In this document: positions 52,915 to 61,697 of the stretch, one piece after another
Layout of the letters: each line of letters opens with the position of its first letter
Position numbering within the stretch: the stretch's first letter is position 1
Assembly: GCF_004916905.1 (NCBI RefSeq)
Contig: NZ_SDLV01000031.1
Span: 186,001-250,000, forward strand
DNA from: Chryseobacterium candidae
GTDB taxonomy: Bacteria > Bacteroidota > Bacteroidia > Flavobacteriales > Weeksellaceae
DNA: 64,000 nt
Reading direction: 5' to 3'
Notes under the pieces: generated by a model
Database searches by the model: none
Seen by the model: only the letters and a program-made list of their open reading frames with translations
Told to the model about the DNA's origin: nothing
Position numbers and translations under genes: made by a program

Positions 52915-53862
52915 TTGTTGAACAAGGCTTTATGGAAAAAATTAGGAAAGCCTGAAATCGATCAAAACAATCCGCCTGCCTGTATGAATTTGTCGCTTAA
53001 AGATCTTCCCGGGGAAGAGTGGAAACCATTACCCGGCTTTGAAAAACAATTTTCCATCTCTAATAAAGGGCGGATAAAACGGCTCAATACCTGGACTGAT
53101 AATAAGATTAAAACTTTTTTGAATGAGCATATCACTTCTCTTAACATGAATCGGCTGAAAAATACTGACACTTATTATATTTATGCCCTGCTAAACCATA
53201 ATGGTAAAAGACCTCGTATCACAATTGCCCGTATGCTTTATTATTGTTTTGTTGAAACATTCGATCTGAATAATAAGTCTTTAGCTGTTGTCAATAAAAA
53301 TAAGCCATTATGGGATATGGATCTCTCAAAGCTTTTTTTATATCATCAAAGGCAGCTGATTAAGGAATCAAAGGCATTAGCTCCAATTAAGATACGGACA
53401 ATACTGAATTCAAAAAAAAATTTTAATGACCTTTTATGGGAAAGATTCGGTAAGCCTTATATTGATAAAAATAGTCCTCCTGCCATTTTGGATTTGTCAC
53501 TTAAAAATCTTCCCGGGGAAGAATGGAAACCATTACCAGGCTTTGAAGGTAAATATGTAATTTCCAATAAAGGAAGGGTGAAGCGTTTGAGCGGATGGGG
53601 AGTCGGCACTCATTTTTACGGAGAGGAACAAATTGTATCCATTAACATTATGAAAGAAAACGAGTATTCTTACCTGGTATTTAGAGAGCATAAGAAGGAA
53701 AGTAGAAATGTAAACATACTTCCCCGGCTTCTTTACTATTGTTTTGTACAAGAATTCGATCTGAATAATAAAGCACTTGTGGTGGTCAATGAAAATGAGC
53801 CGATATGGGATATGCAGCTCTCAAAGCTCTCGTTACATTCTGCTGGATCCTTACGAAAATAG
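52915..53862 (+). pseudogene. NUMOD4-repeat protein, C-terminal fragment of the same gene
   Basis: Same reading frame as 52207-52845, 23 codons after the TGA. It holds two more copies of the NUMOD4 plus degenerate-HNH unit (LPGEEWKPLPGFEKQFSISN and LPGEEWKPLPGFEGKYVISN), each followed by LLYYCFV-type and FDLNNK segments. No nuclease residues are visible in any copy, so the intact 3-unit protein would be a DNA-binding or specificity protein rather than a homing nuclease. If translated separately, a TTG at 52915 would be the start. Confidence 0.65.
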
Positions 53863-54229
53863 GGCAACATACATTATTTGACACTAAAGAAAATATTTTA
53901 TAATCTTCATATCCAGCAAAAAAGCCTCCTCGTAAAGGAGACCTAAAATGATGATTGTTGGAAAAGTTTTCATTTCAAATATAGTGATTCTAAACAGAAT
54001 CAACTTACAAAAAAGGTATTACTAAAATTAAAGTAATATCAAAAAATATATATAAAATTTCAGACTTTGCTAAGAATACAATTAATTAAGGGCGTAACGG
54101 GGTAATTTGCTAGCTATTATAGTATAGTGAATCTTTTTTATTGTACGAATAACGAATACAGATTATCAGGAATTAAAAAAATAAAAATTAACAATATTAT
54201 TCTATATTTACAGGCTTAAAATCATTTTT
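53863..54229. other. Non-coding gap before the histone-like gene
   Basis: 367 bases, A/T-rich, no gene seen. ctcct-cgta-aggag (near 53927-53940) forms a small hairpin downstream of the NUMOD4 gene. TATATTTA near 54203 is a possible minus-7 element for the histone-like gene. Confidence 0.5.
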
Positions 54230-54406
54230 ATGAAAGAACTATTAGAAAAAATTAACGCAGAATTTGAAACTTTTAAAACAGACTCTAACCTTCAGCTTGA
54301 AAAAGGAAATAAGGCAGCCGGAACAAGAGCAAGAAAAGCAGCGTTGGAATTAGCCAAGCTTCTAAAAGATTTTAGAAAAATTTCCGTCGAAGAAAGCAAG
54401 AAATAG
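54230..54406 (+). CDS. Histone H1-like (Hc1) small protein
   Basis: 58 residues, starting MKELLEKINAEFETFKTDSN, then a Lys/Arg/Ala-rich part with GTRARKAALELAKLLKDFRK. This is the short form annotated as histone H1 in Flavobacteriia; it should bind DNA nonspecifically. Monocistronic with its own terminator, next to the replication and excision regulators of the element. Confidence 0.82.
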   Translation: MKELLEKINAEFETFKTDSNLQLEKGNKAAGTRARKAALELAKLLKDFRKISVEESKK

Positions 54407-54409
54407 TCA

Positions 54410-54445
54410 AAAGCTTCCTCTAGATGGAGGGAGCTTTATTTTTGT
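54410..54445 (+). terminator. Terminator of the histone-like gene
   Basis: AAAGCTTCCTC / GAGGGAGCTTT, an 11-bp stem with one G-T pair, loop of six, then TATTTTTG. Confidence 0.85.
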
Positions 54446-54587
54446 AACTCTATAATGAGCATTCATAAACCATTTACTCATTATATCCTTTGGCAAAACC
54501 ATTCATTATTGTAATTGTTGAAATTTATTTTTGCGCTTTTTGAGGAACTAAAACAAATAAACATCAATGCTTATATCTTTATAAGGA

Positions 54588-55295
54588 TCATTTTGGAGGT
54601 TTGATAGTGGGGATTGACTCTAAAGACAGTTTTTCATTATCAGTCCTGTTTTTTATATAGGGCAAAAGATTTTTCAATGTGGATTTCCAGTTGGTTATCG
54701 GTTTTCCTAAATTATTGCACCAATCATTATTGGTCCACAACGCATATTTTTCCTTAATATAAGACTTCATAGATATCTCATAGCCATTTAGCGTACAGGC
54801 GTAGTCCATAAACTCTTTCAAAGTTGGTATTTTGGCTATTTTATAATATTTAGCCGTACTATTATCTAAGGATGCTTTCTCTTCCTGCTCTGTAGTTTTG
54901 GGAGTACTTAAGGCAGGTAGGCCTACCGATGAAAAATTTCTATTTCCGTCTATGACCGGAGTCCGAGGGTTATTTTTTCTTTTTACCTTTTGATCCTTTT
55001 CATATTTTTGGGTTGATAGAGGATAATCTAGAACTATCCTGTAAGAACAGGAATACCCATTTTTACTTTCATACCGAACCAGCCCTGAGTTCCGCAACGC
55101 TTCTTTGGCAGATTTCACCGTTTTTCTCGTTATTCCTAATGTATCAGCAATTGCTACATTGGAAACAGTAACATCGTATTCGTTATTATCGTTCGCCAAT
55201 TTCAACAAATACAGGTATATTGCAACGGCAGTGGTACTTAGTTGTGCTTTTGGACCAGATTCCCAAAACTTTTGTATAAGCTCCTGATAATACAT
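54588..55295 (-). CDS. Winged-helix replication/regulatory protein (DnaD/Rep-like)
   Basis: 235 residues. The N-terminal helix-turn-helix reads VSNVAIADTLGITRKTVKSA, followed by the wing NSGLVRYESKNGYSCSYRI. A linker leads to a C-terminal helical region with WTNNDWCNNLGKPITNWKST, recalling DnaD/replication-protein tails. Last of four closely packed leftward genes; probably replication or copy control of the excised element. Confidence 0.65.
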   Translation of the reverse strand: MYYQELIQKFWESGPKAQLSTTAVAIYLYLLKLANDNNEYDVTVSNVAIADTLGITRKTVKSAKEALRNSGLVRYESKNGYSCSYRIVLDYPLSTQKYEKDQKVKRKNNPRTPVIDGNRNFSSVGLPALSTPKTTEQEEKASLDNSTAKYYKIAKIPTLKEFMDYACTLNGYEISMKSYIKEKYALWTNNDWCNNLGKPITNWKSTLKNLLPYIKNRTDNEKLSLESIPTIKPPK

Positions 55296-55297
55296 TG

Positions 55298-55549
55298 CTA
55301 CTTCCTGGCAAAAAGTTCCAGTACTTTTTGCTTATCAATGATGATAATTTTCCCCTTTTGGATAATGGCTTCATCCAACATTCCTGAGGATTTTATTTCC
55401 GAAGCTTTTGAAACGGAACATCCCAGAACTTTTGCTAATCCTTTCAGTCCGTATTCATGCCTGTTTTCCGAATTGAGGTTTTTGATAATTTCCAAAAATT
55501 CCTCGACAGTCAGCTTCCAAAGGGGTGTTTGCGGATCTATCTTTTTCAT
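55298..55549 (-). CDS. DUF3853 family protein
   Basis: 83 residues: PLWKLTVEEFLEII, then YGLKGLAKVLGCSVSKASEI, a helix-turn-helix-like motif, and KGKIIIIDKQKVLEL. Matches DUF3853, small proteins of Bacteroidota conjugative elements. Two bases before the Rep-like gene. Confidence 0.82.
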   Translation of the reverse strand: MKKIDPQTPLWKLTVEEFLEIIKNLNSENRHEYGLKGLAKVLGCSVSKASEIKSSGMLDEAIIQKGKIIIIDKQKVLELFARK

Positions 55550-55568
55550 TTCCTTTCTTTTATTGATT

Positions 55569-56108
55569 TTAGCTACCTTTGTTTTCCTTAGAAATCCAAT
55601 TCCTTGCAGCAGCCTGCCAGCTGTTCATTAATTTCCCGTCACTTAATTTCCAATTCTGAGAATCATAAAAGGAATAAAACTCATGTGCCTGAACAGAAGG
55701 TAGATCACGTTCATTAAAATACAATTCTACTTCATGAAATTCAGGTGCAGAAAAGAGGCTTTCTTTTTGTACTGATAATTTTTGCTCCCGGAATGCTTTA
55801 TGTACAGAACTTCCAGATTCCTCAAAGTCAACAATATCAACCAGGCTTCCAATATAAGGGTCGTAACTGGGGGAATACATAATGAATCCTGCCAGATGTA
55901 ATTCTTTAATACACTTATGATAGGTCCCAAGGGATTTTACCTTACCCAATCTCATGACCTCACCACGATAAACCCGAAAGGGGCTTTGAAACCTGTTCAT
56001 GCTCCAGCATTGAAAAAGTGCAACATAAATACTGATATGGGATGGATGTAACCGGTTATCTTTAATCACATGCGCAAAAAAATTGATGATATCTTTAGTC
56101 TGACTCAT
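55569..56108 (-). CDS. Helix-turn-helix regulatory/replication protein
   Basis: 179 residues from the ATG at 56108; a longer frame reaches back into the excisionase gene. IINFFAHVIKDNRLHPSHIS and GEVMRLGKVKSLGTYHKCI form a winged-helix-like region; the C-terminus has SFYDSQNWKLSDGKLMNSWQ, resembling replication-initiation accessory proteins. Second gene of the leftward control operon. Confidence 0.65.
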   Translation of the reverse strand: MSQTKDIINFFAHVIKDNRLHPSHISIYVALFQCWSMNRFQSPFRVYRGEVMRLGKVKSLGTYHKCIKELHLAGFIMYSPSYDPYIGSLVDIVDFEESGSSVHKAFREQKLSVQKESLFSAPEFHEVELYFNERDLPSVQAHEFYSFYDSQNWKLSDGKLMNSWQAAARNWISKENKGS

Positions 56109-56127
56109 GATTTCCTGTTTTCTGTGA

Positions 56128-56388
56128 CTATTTAGAATCCGTAAGCAGCTTCTCAATATCTTTGTAGTTATAATACAAGATCCCCCCTATCTTCATATAA
56201 GAAAGGGTTCCGTTAATCCTCAAATTCTGTAAGGTCCCGGAAGAGATATTCAGAAGCTTTTTGACCTCCGAAGTTCGAAGCCATAGTTTCTGTTCCGTCG
56301 TTTTTGTCTGAAGTATTTCTCTAATTGCCTCCAACAGCTCTATTTTAAATTGCTGAAGGTCTTCTTTGGTGATAATGGATATTGCCAT
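56128..56388 (-). CDS. xis: Excisionase-like helix-turn-helix protein
   Basis: 86 residues: LWLRTSEVKKLLNISSGTLQ is a MerR-type HTH_17 motif, with IGGILYYNYKDIEKLL as the wing. This is the standard form of Bacteroidota ICE excision-control proteins. It opens the control operon, separated from the divergent-spaced RteC gene by 163 bases. Confidence 0.78.
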   Translation of the reverse strand: MAISIITKEDLQQFKIELLEAIREILQTKTTEQKLWLRTSEVKKLLNISSGTLQNLRINGTLSYMKIGGILYYNYKDIEKLLTDSK

Positions 56389-56551
56389 GATTTCAAAATT
56401 TGTTTGTTTGACAAATTTTCGAAATCAGGCCGGATTTCTTTCGGTAGGTCTTCGGTACTACCGAAAGATTTTTATATACTCTCCATCAATAAAGGAATTA
56501 TTGAAAAAGCACTAATAATTCGATTTATAGTGTAAAAACAGGAAAAAATGC

Positions 56552-57403
56552 CTATTGATTACCATCCTGGAATGATTGATTCAAATGGTCACTGAGCAGC
56601 TGAAGAAATTTAGTAGGGTTGGTTTTCCTGCTTTTTATCTCATGAAGTGTCTTATAAAAGTTTCCCAGGTTAATATTGAGTGATTTTTCGGTAAATTTAA
56701 TAATCTCACTAAACTCAATATTGCCGCCATTAAATGAACGGGTATTGTGGAGCGCATACAAAAGCTCTACCAAAGCAGATTTTGAGGCCGACCATTGGAG
56801 CGGGGATTTATCGGTTATCTTTTCGTATACATACACATTAATTTCTGCAATAGATCTCAAAAGGTATTTTTCCAGTCGGTCATTGGCCATAATTTGGGAA
56901 ATAAGGTGGTCATGTGAGGTGGCAAATTTTTCGTCATAATCATAAAGGCCGGCTTCTATTTTGGTTTTCAGGTCAAACTGATTCCGGACGAAATATTTTT
57001 GATCAAGATAGGTAGCCTTACGCCTATAATATTCGTAAAAATCGGTATGGTTTTCATAAAAATTTTTCAACACTTCCAATTCGCATTCAAAATATTCTTT
57101 CAGGCTTAACTCTCCTGCATTTGGTTTGGCTGCCTCAATTGATAAAAGCTTTGAAAAATAAATAAACTGCGAAATGAAAACGGGCTTGATTTCCTTGAAG
57201 AAATAAACTTCGTCTGCAACAGTTGAAAACTGATATAAACTTACCTCCTGTTTTATGATTCTAATTACAGAATCAATTTCCATCAATGATCTCTCATATA
57301 AATCAATAGGAATATTTTTTTGATCAAAACTAATCTGTTGAAGCTTTTTCCCTAAACTAGTCTCTAATCGCTTACACTTTTTAAAAAACGAATTGGCATG
57401 CAT
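56552..57403 (-). CDS. rteC: RteC-like regulator of excision and transfer
   Basis: 283 residues, all helical, matching the RteC family (SLKEYFECELEVLKNFYENH, then KSALVELLYALHNTRSFNGG and LNINLGNFYKTLHEIKSRK). In CTnDOT RteC is a helix-turn-helix activator of the excision operon; a matching role on the xis gene just downstream is inferred. No RteA/RteB pair is nearby. Confidence 0.85.
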   Translation of the reverse strand: MHANSFFKKCKRLETSLGKKLQQISFDQKNIPIDLYERSLMEIDSVIRIIKQEVSLYQFSTVADEVYFFKEIKPVFISQFIYFSKLLSIEAAKPNAGELSLKEYFECELEVLKNFYENHTDFYEYYRRKATYLDQKYFVRNQFDLKTKIEAGLYDYDEKFATSHDHLISQIMANDRLEKYLLRSIAEINVYVYEKITDKSPLQWSASKSALVELLYALHNTRSFNGGNIEFSEIIKFTEKSLNINLGNFYKTLHEIKSRKTNPTKFLQLLSDHLNQSFQDGNQ

Positions 57404-57482
57404 ATTTTAAATAATAAGATGAATTTTAAAGAATTATAACAAACGCTTAATGGTAAATTACACAGCATGAAACCCAATAAAA

Positions 57483-59117
57483 TTATGAATCACCAGACTT
57501 ATCATTGATTTTTTGAATATATTCCGAAGGCATTACACCTGTTAATTCTATAAAAGACTTAGAAAATTTGGGTCTGTTGGCAAATCCACATTCATCAGCT
57601 AACGTATCAACGGAATACTTCCTCCATTCTGCACTTGTTCTTAGCTTTTCTATTACATACTCAAGCCGCAAGCTATTGAGATATGTATTATAACTTGTTC
57701 CTTTATATTCATTTATAACCGCCGATAAATAAGCAGTATTCGTTTTTAGCCTTTTCGCGAGGTCTTTTTGAGTAAGACCTTTTTCTAAATAAAATTTGTT
57801 TTGTTCCATAATTTTGAGCTTATCCAATATTTCATCTGCAAGGATCCTGGGCAGCTTAGATAGTTTAGTTGAAACCGTATTTTTTCCTAACGTCTGCTCA
57901 CCAGCAATCTGGTATTTTTTAACTCTTTTTTTTACTTTAAAATATCTCACAGAAAGTAAAAGTAAAGCTCCGAAAGAAATCCCGGCTACAATATATCCGT
58001 AAAATGCTGAAGATTCCAATCTTTTTTTGGATGTAAGCAAGTCACTGGTATCATATTCTTTAGTGATTTTTCCTGAAAGGTATTTAAAATCATTATGCAT
58101 CACCCGGTCAAAATGCAATAATTGTTTGGTATAATACAATTCTTTCTTATTGTCATTTTTATTTTTGTAGTGTGTGATAAGCAGTTCAAACGCTTCTCTT
58201 ACCGAAGGATGTGCAAAATTTCGTTTCAGAAATATACTATCTACTTTTTCTAAATAATTAATCCCCTCATTTTCCCTGTGATTTCTTAATAGAATTTTAC
58301 CTTTTAAAAAATAGATCAGCGATGCATTGGTAAAATCACTTTTCTTTTCAATGCCTGCCAAAGCAATATTAAAATCCGACAATGCCTCCCTTTCATTTTT
58401 TCTTAGGTAGTCTAGGATCCCGCTCAGCTTATAAAAATAGCTTCTTTCTATATAAAAATTTTTATCCTCGGCTGAAGCCTCCAATCCTTCATTAATAAGA
58501 TCGGAAACCTCTTTTATTTTTGATTGATAAAACAAACAGATACCCATCTGATGAAGGCTGTTCAGATATCCCTTCTTCATATTGTATCGAAGATTGGGAA
58601 AATCTGCGGGAACGCTTGTATCTCTATAATAAGAACGGCACTTTGAAAAAAGTGTAAAGGCTTCTTCATAATATCCTAGATAACTTTTGACAACTCCTAT
58701 ATGGTACATATTCTTATGACGCAAATAGGGATCTTTACTTTTATCTAAATATTGCCAAGCCCTCAGATACTGATCAAGAGCCTTCTGATATTTTCTGTAG
58801 GTAAAATAGTAAACACTTCCTTTTGTAAGATAGGAATTCCCTATAAGATCGGGGTAACTTGTTTGGGAAGCAGCCCATACAGCACTGTCCGAGTATTCAA
58901 TTTTTTTATTTCTCGAAAAGCTGACGGCATCCCGATACGCCTGGGTCAGCTCCTTATAATTTTTAAATGCTTTCGCTTCTTTAATATAGGCATTGACAAA
59001 TTCAAGGGCACGTTCATCGTTTTCTTCAAAATTATCATAACGTACCCTGTAATCAGAATATTTCTGACCATTAACCAAAAAGCAAAAGAACACGAAAAAA
59101 CAGAATATTATTTTCAA
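57483..59117 (-). CDS. TPR-containing membrane regulator of the AraC family
   Basis: 544 residues. A signal or anchor segment (IIFCFFVFFCFLVNGQ) precedes a TPR-rich extracytoplasmic part (about 40-330), one TM helix (YGYIVAGISFGALLLLSVRYF, about 370-390), then a cytoplasmic AraC DNA-binding domain (NTAYLSAVINEYKGTSYNTY, FANRPKFSKSFIELTGVMPS). Such one-protein sensors are common in Flavobacteriia. Divergent from the lipoprotein/MauE-like operon; a tandem palindrome in the gap is a candidate operator. Confidence 0.9.
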   Translation of the reverse strand: MKIIFCFFVFFCFLVNGQKYSDYRVRYDNFEENDERALEFVNAYIKEAKAFKNYKELTQAYRDAVSFSRNKKIEYSDSAVWAASQTSYPDLIGNSYLTKGSVYYFTYRKYQKALDQYLRAWQYLDKSKDPYLRHKNMYHIGVVKSYLGYYEEAFTLFSKCRSYYRDTSVPADFPNLRYNMKKGYLNSLHQMGICLFYQSKIKEVSDLINEGLEASAEDKNFYIERSYFYKLSGILDYLRKNEREALSDFNIALAGIEKKSDFTNASLIYFLKGKILLRNHRENEGINYLEKVDSIFLKRNFAHPSVREAFELLITHYKNKNDNKKELYYTKQLLHFDRVMHNDFKYLSGKITKEYDTSDLLTSKKRLESSAFYGYIVAGISFGALLLLSVRYFKVKKRVKKYQIAGEQTLGKNTVSTKLSKLPRILADEILDKLKIMEQNKFYLEKGLTQKDLAKRLKTNTAYLSAVINEYKGTSYNTYLNSLRLEYVIEKLRTSAEWRKYSVDTLADECGFANRPKFSKSFIELTGVMPSEYIQKINDKSGDS

Positions 59118-59275
59118 AATAAAAATAAATTGACAATATAATGTTAAAAATATTACAAATATGATTCAAAATTAAGCAAAATGAACCAAGCAAAAAATTA
59201 TTTCTACACTTTAGAAACCGCATGTAACAAGCATAACATAAAACAATGATTTACAGTTAATTAAAATGCAAAACA

Positions 59276-59327
59276 TGTGGAGCCTATTTATAAATAGGCT
59301 CCTAAAAATTTATAAATAGGCTCCACA
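59276..59327. promoter_or_regulatory. Tandem palindromes between the AraC regulator and the peptide operon
   Basis: A 24-bp perfect palindrome (59279-59302) overlaps a 19-bp inverted repeat (59277-59295 with 59308-59326), so atttataaataggctcc occurs twice, 22 bp apart. A T8 run follows at about 59332. Candidate operator for the divergent AraC-type regulator, or attenuator of the rightward operon. No gene lies in the 59118-59421 gap. Confidence 0.75.
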
Positions 59328-59421
59328 AATCTTTTTTTTCGAAAAATTCATGCTCTAAATTCGCTTTCAGAATTCTAAAAAAACTACCGGCCGGGATTGT
59401 TAATTTTTTAATCCCAAAATC

Positions 59422-59649
59422 ATGAAAACCAAAATAGTAACGCTGCATATTTTTGCAGGAATTTTATTTTCTCTTATTATTTTATCCTGTCGCGAAGAAA
59501 GTCTTCCTCAGATTCCTTATCCGGAGATGCCTGTTCTTACGACTGAAAGAATGGTCTCAAAAGTAGACAGTACCCAACTTGGAAAAGAAATGGAAATCGG
59601 TGAGACCGATCCGCCAAAAGACCGTGATAACTGGAAAGTCAATAAGTAA
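59422..59649 (+). CDS. Small lipoprotein
   Basis: 75 residues with lipobox ILSC (Cys at about 23), then a Pro-rich acidic tail (PQIPYPEMPVLTTE, GETDPPKDRDNW). No family recognised. A small inverted repeat (gggatt/aatccc, 59393-59415) precedes its start. First gene of the rightward four-gene operon. Confidence 0.7.
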   Translation: MKTKIVTLHIFAGILFSLIILSCREESLPQIPYPEMPVLTTERMVSKVDSTQLGKEMEIGETDPPKDRDNWKVNK

Positions 59650-59666
59650 TCAAATTTCGGACTAAT

Positions 59667-59834
59667 ATGGAAACTCAGCTGCCACTCATCATTGAATCAG
59701 GAAACAACTGCCCGGTTAGCGGAATATGGAAAACCGTAGGACCTCTTACTACTACCATCACGGTAAATGAAAAATCTGCTATGCCTAACTATTGTGGTGT
59801 AAAAGTACGCTGGATATTGTTATACCATTGTTAA
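59667..59834 (+). CDS. Three-cysteine small protein without signal peptide
   Basis: 55 residues starting METQLPLIIESGNNCPVSGI and ending in VRWILLYHC; Cys at 15, 43 and 55. It lies 17 bases after the lipoprotein and 9 before the MauE-like gene, so it is co-transcribed. SGNNCPVSGIWK is a striking motif but I cannot name the family. Confidence 0.6.
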   Translation: METQLPLIIESGNNCPVSGIWKTVGPLTTTITVNEKSAMPNYCGVKVRWILLYHC

Positions 59835-59843
59835 AATTTTAAT

Positions 59844-61370
59844 ATGAAAAAGAAACTGACACAATTTCCGATATGGATTGCTTATTTTTTTATCCTGTTG
59901 TTTTGCTACGCAGCCATCAGCAAAATATTTGATTTTGAAAACTTTCAGGTTCAAATCGCGCAGTCTCCATTGTTAAGTGCTTATGCTATAATAATTACCT
60001 ATGGAATACTTTTCCTTGAACTTTTGGTCTGCTTCTTTTTGATATTTGATAAAACGAGATTCATTGGATTGTATGGTTCCTACATACTGATGCTTCTCTT
60101 TAGTATCTACATTTATCTTATCCTCAATTATAGTGAGTTTATCCCCTGTTCCTGCGGTGGGATTCTTGAAAAAATAAATTGGCAAACACATCTCATTTTT
60201 AACATAATATGCGTCGTGGTTGTTGTAATTGCCCTTAGTATAGACACGTATGCAAACCAGAAAAGACAAGGGAAGCTCTTCTTCAGCCTCCTAATCACAG
60301 CAGGGCTCTGTATTACCGGAATGCTCATCATGTATCAAAAGTCAGAATATATTCTTAAGAAAGATAATGGTTTTCAAAGAAGATTTTTACAGCATCCTAT
60401 CCTTAAAAATGGTACGTATGATTTAAAACTGAACTCCTATTATTTTGCAGGCTTTTCAGGCGACACCCTATATCTCGGGAATTACACAGCGCCGTTCTCG
60501 CTCACAAAGATTACCAATTTTACGGGAATGGAACGAAGAAATCTGCAACTCAGCCGTACAGACATTAATTTCAGGTCTCCCATGTTTGAAATTACAGACG
60601 GTCTTATCACATTGTACGACGGAACAATCCCGATCATTTTTGAAGGAACAACCGGGAGCAATAAGCTCACTGAGCAAAATATTGGAAAAACTTATTTCAG
60701 GAAAATCAAACGAATTGACCATAATCATTTTGTCATAGGTGCTTTCCACCGCAAAAAGCAGATTCAGAGTCTGGGGATTATCAGTAAAGGGAGCAACGAT
60801 TCTGTAAGATTTAATCCAGAGCTTTTGGAAAAGCATAAAGAAGGATTTTTTGAACCCGATGGGCAATTAAATTATGATTCTTTTACAGGTAAGGTCATTT
60901 ATGTTTACCATTATAAGAACAAGTTTGTAGTTACTGATCGAAATCTGAAACCAAAACATGTATTCAGAACTATTGATACCGTCAGCATCCCGCGACTAGG
61001 TCTTTCCCACTTAGCCGATGGCAGCAGAAAACTTAACAATCCCCTGGTGGTCAACAAAAGGTCGATTGCCTATAAAGGGGTTCTGTTTGTGGAGTCGGAC
61101 CGCAAGGGAAAGCTGGAAAAAGACCGAGATAATAAAGCCATTATTCTTGATCTTTATTCTATTCAAGAGCAGAAATACCTTGGCAGTATCAGTATTCCCA
61201 ACAGGAATAAGGAGCAACGTGTACAATTTACCATACATGGAAACCAATTGTATGTAATGATAGAAAATGAACTGATCAGATATCGTTTTGCGCAAAACAT
61301 TACTCAACATTTCATTTCAGGGGAAGCCGAAAACCTGTTACAAAGAGTAGGCACCAATAATAATTTATAA
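59844..61370 (+). CDS. MauE/DoxX-like membrane protein with a C-terminal propeller-like domain
   Basis: 508 residues. Four TM helices (about 8-30, 42-66, 70-92, 112-132) carry FIPCSCGG at about 100-106, the vicinal-type Cys motif of MauE/DoxX redox-associated proteins. Residues 170-508 are beta-rich and extracytoplasmic, with repeats such as FVIGAFHRKKQ and GKVIYVYHYKNKFVVTDRN suggesting a propeller. Possible role: thiol redox of the Cys-containing peptides beside it. Confidence 0.8.
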   Translation: MKKKLTQFPIWIAYFFILLFCYAAISKIFDFENFQVQIAQSPLLSAYAIIITYGILFLELLVCFFLIFDKTRFIGLYGSYILMLLFSIYIYLILNYSEFIPCSCGGILEKINWQTHLIFNIICVVVVVIALSIDTYANQKRQGKLFFSLLITAGLCITGMLIMYQKSEYILKKDNGFQRRFLQHPILKNGTYDLKLNSYYFAGFSGDTLYLGNYTAPFSLTKITNFTGMERRNLQLSRTDINFRSPMFEITDGLITLYDGTIPIIFEGTTGSNKLTEQNIGKTYFRKIKRIDHNHFVIGAFHRKKQIQSLGIISKGSNDSVRFNPELLEKHKEGFFEPDGQLNYDSFTGKVIYVYHYKNKFVVTDRNLKPKHVFRTIDTVSIPRLGLSHLADGSRKLNNPLVVNKRSIAYKGVLFVESDRKGKLEKDRDNKAIILDLYSIQEQKYLGSISIPNRNKEQRVQFTIHGNQLYVMIENELIRYRFAQNITQHFISGEAENLLQRVGTNNNL

Positions 61371-61372
61371 CA

Positions 61373-61642
61373 ATGAAAAAAATGAGAAAAATCGCATTGC
61401 CATTGGCTATCCTGTTAATCGGAGCAGGCAGCGTGTATGCTACCAATGTAGCATCAGAAACTAAAAAAGCTGATATTCCTGGATGGAAAATTGATCTTGA
61501 AAATCCGGAACAGCCTTGTGTCATGACAAGTCAGCTTTGTACGACAGATAATACTGGTATTGTCTGTACAGTAAGTGACGCTTCTGGTGTCCATGACCTG
61601 TATGAATCCAGTTGCGAAACAGAATTATTCAGAATTCCTTAA
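61373..61642 (+). CDS. DUF6520-like small exported protein
   Basis: 89 residues: signal peptide (KIALPLAILLIGAGSVYATN) and a mature part with four Cys (CVMTSQLC, IVCT and SSCET), enough for two disulfides. Small exported proteins of this type are common beside MauE-like proteins in Flavobacteriia. Starts 2 bases after the MauE-like gene. Confidence 0.75.
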   Translation: MKKMRKIALPLAILLIGAGSVYATNVASETKKADIPGWKIDLENPEQPCVMTSQLCTTDNTGIVCTVSDASGVHDLYESSCETELFRIP

Positions 61643-61668
61643 CTGTTAGCTATTACTAATTACTAAAA

Positions 61669-61697
61669 GAAGGGTGCACTTTATTGAGCACCCTTTA
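61669..61697. terminator. Bidirectional terminator
   Basis: AAGGGTGC / GCACCCTT with a 10-base loop, between the rightward peptide operon and the leftward peptidase; the right arm lies in the last codons of the peptidase. Confidence 0.7.
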
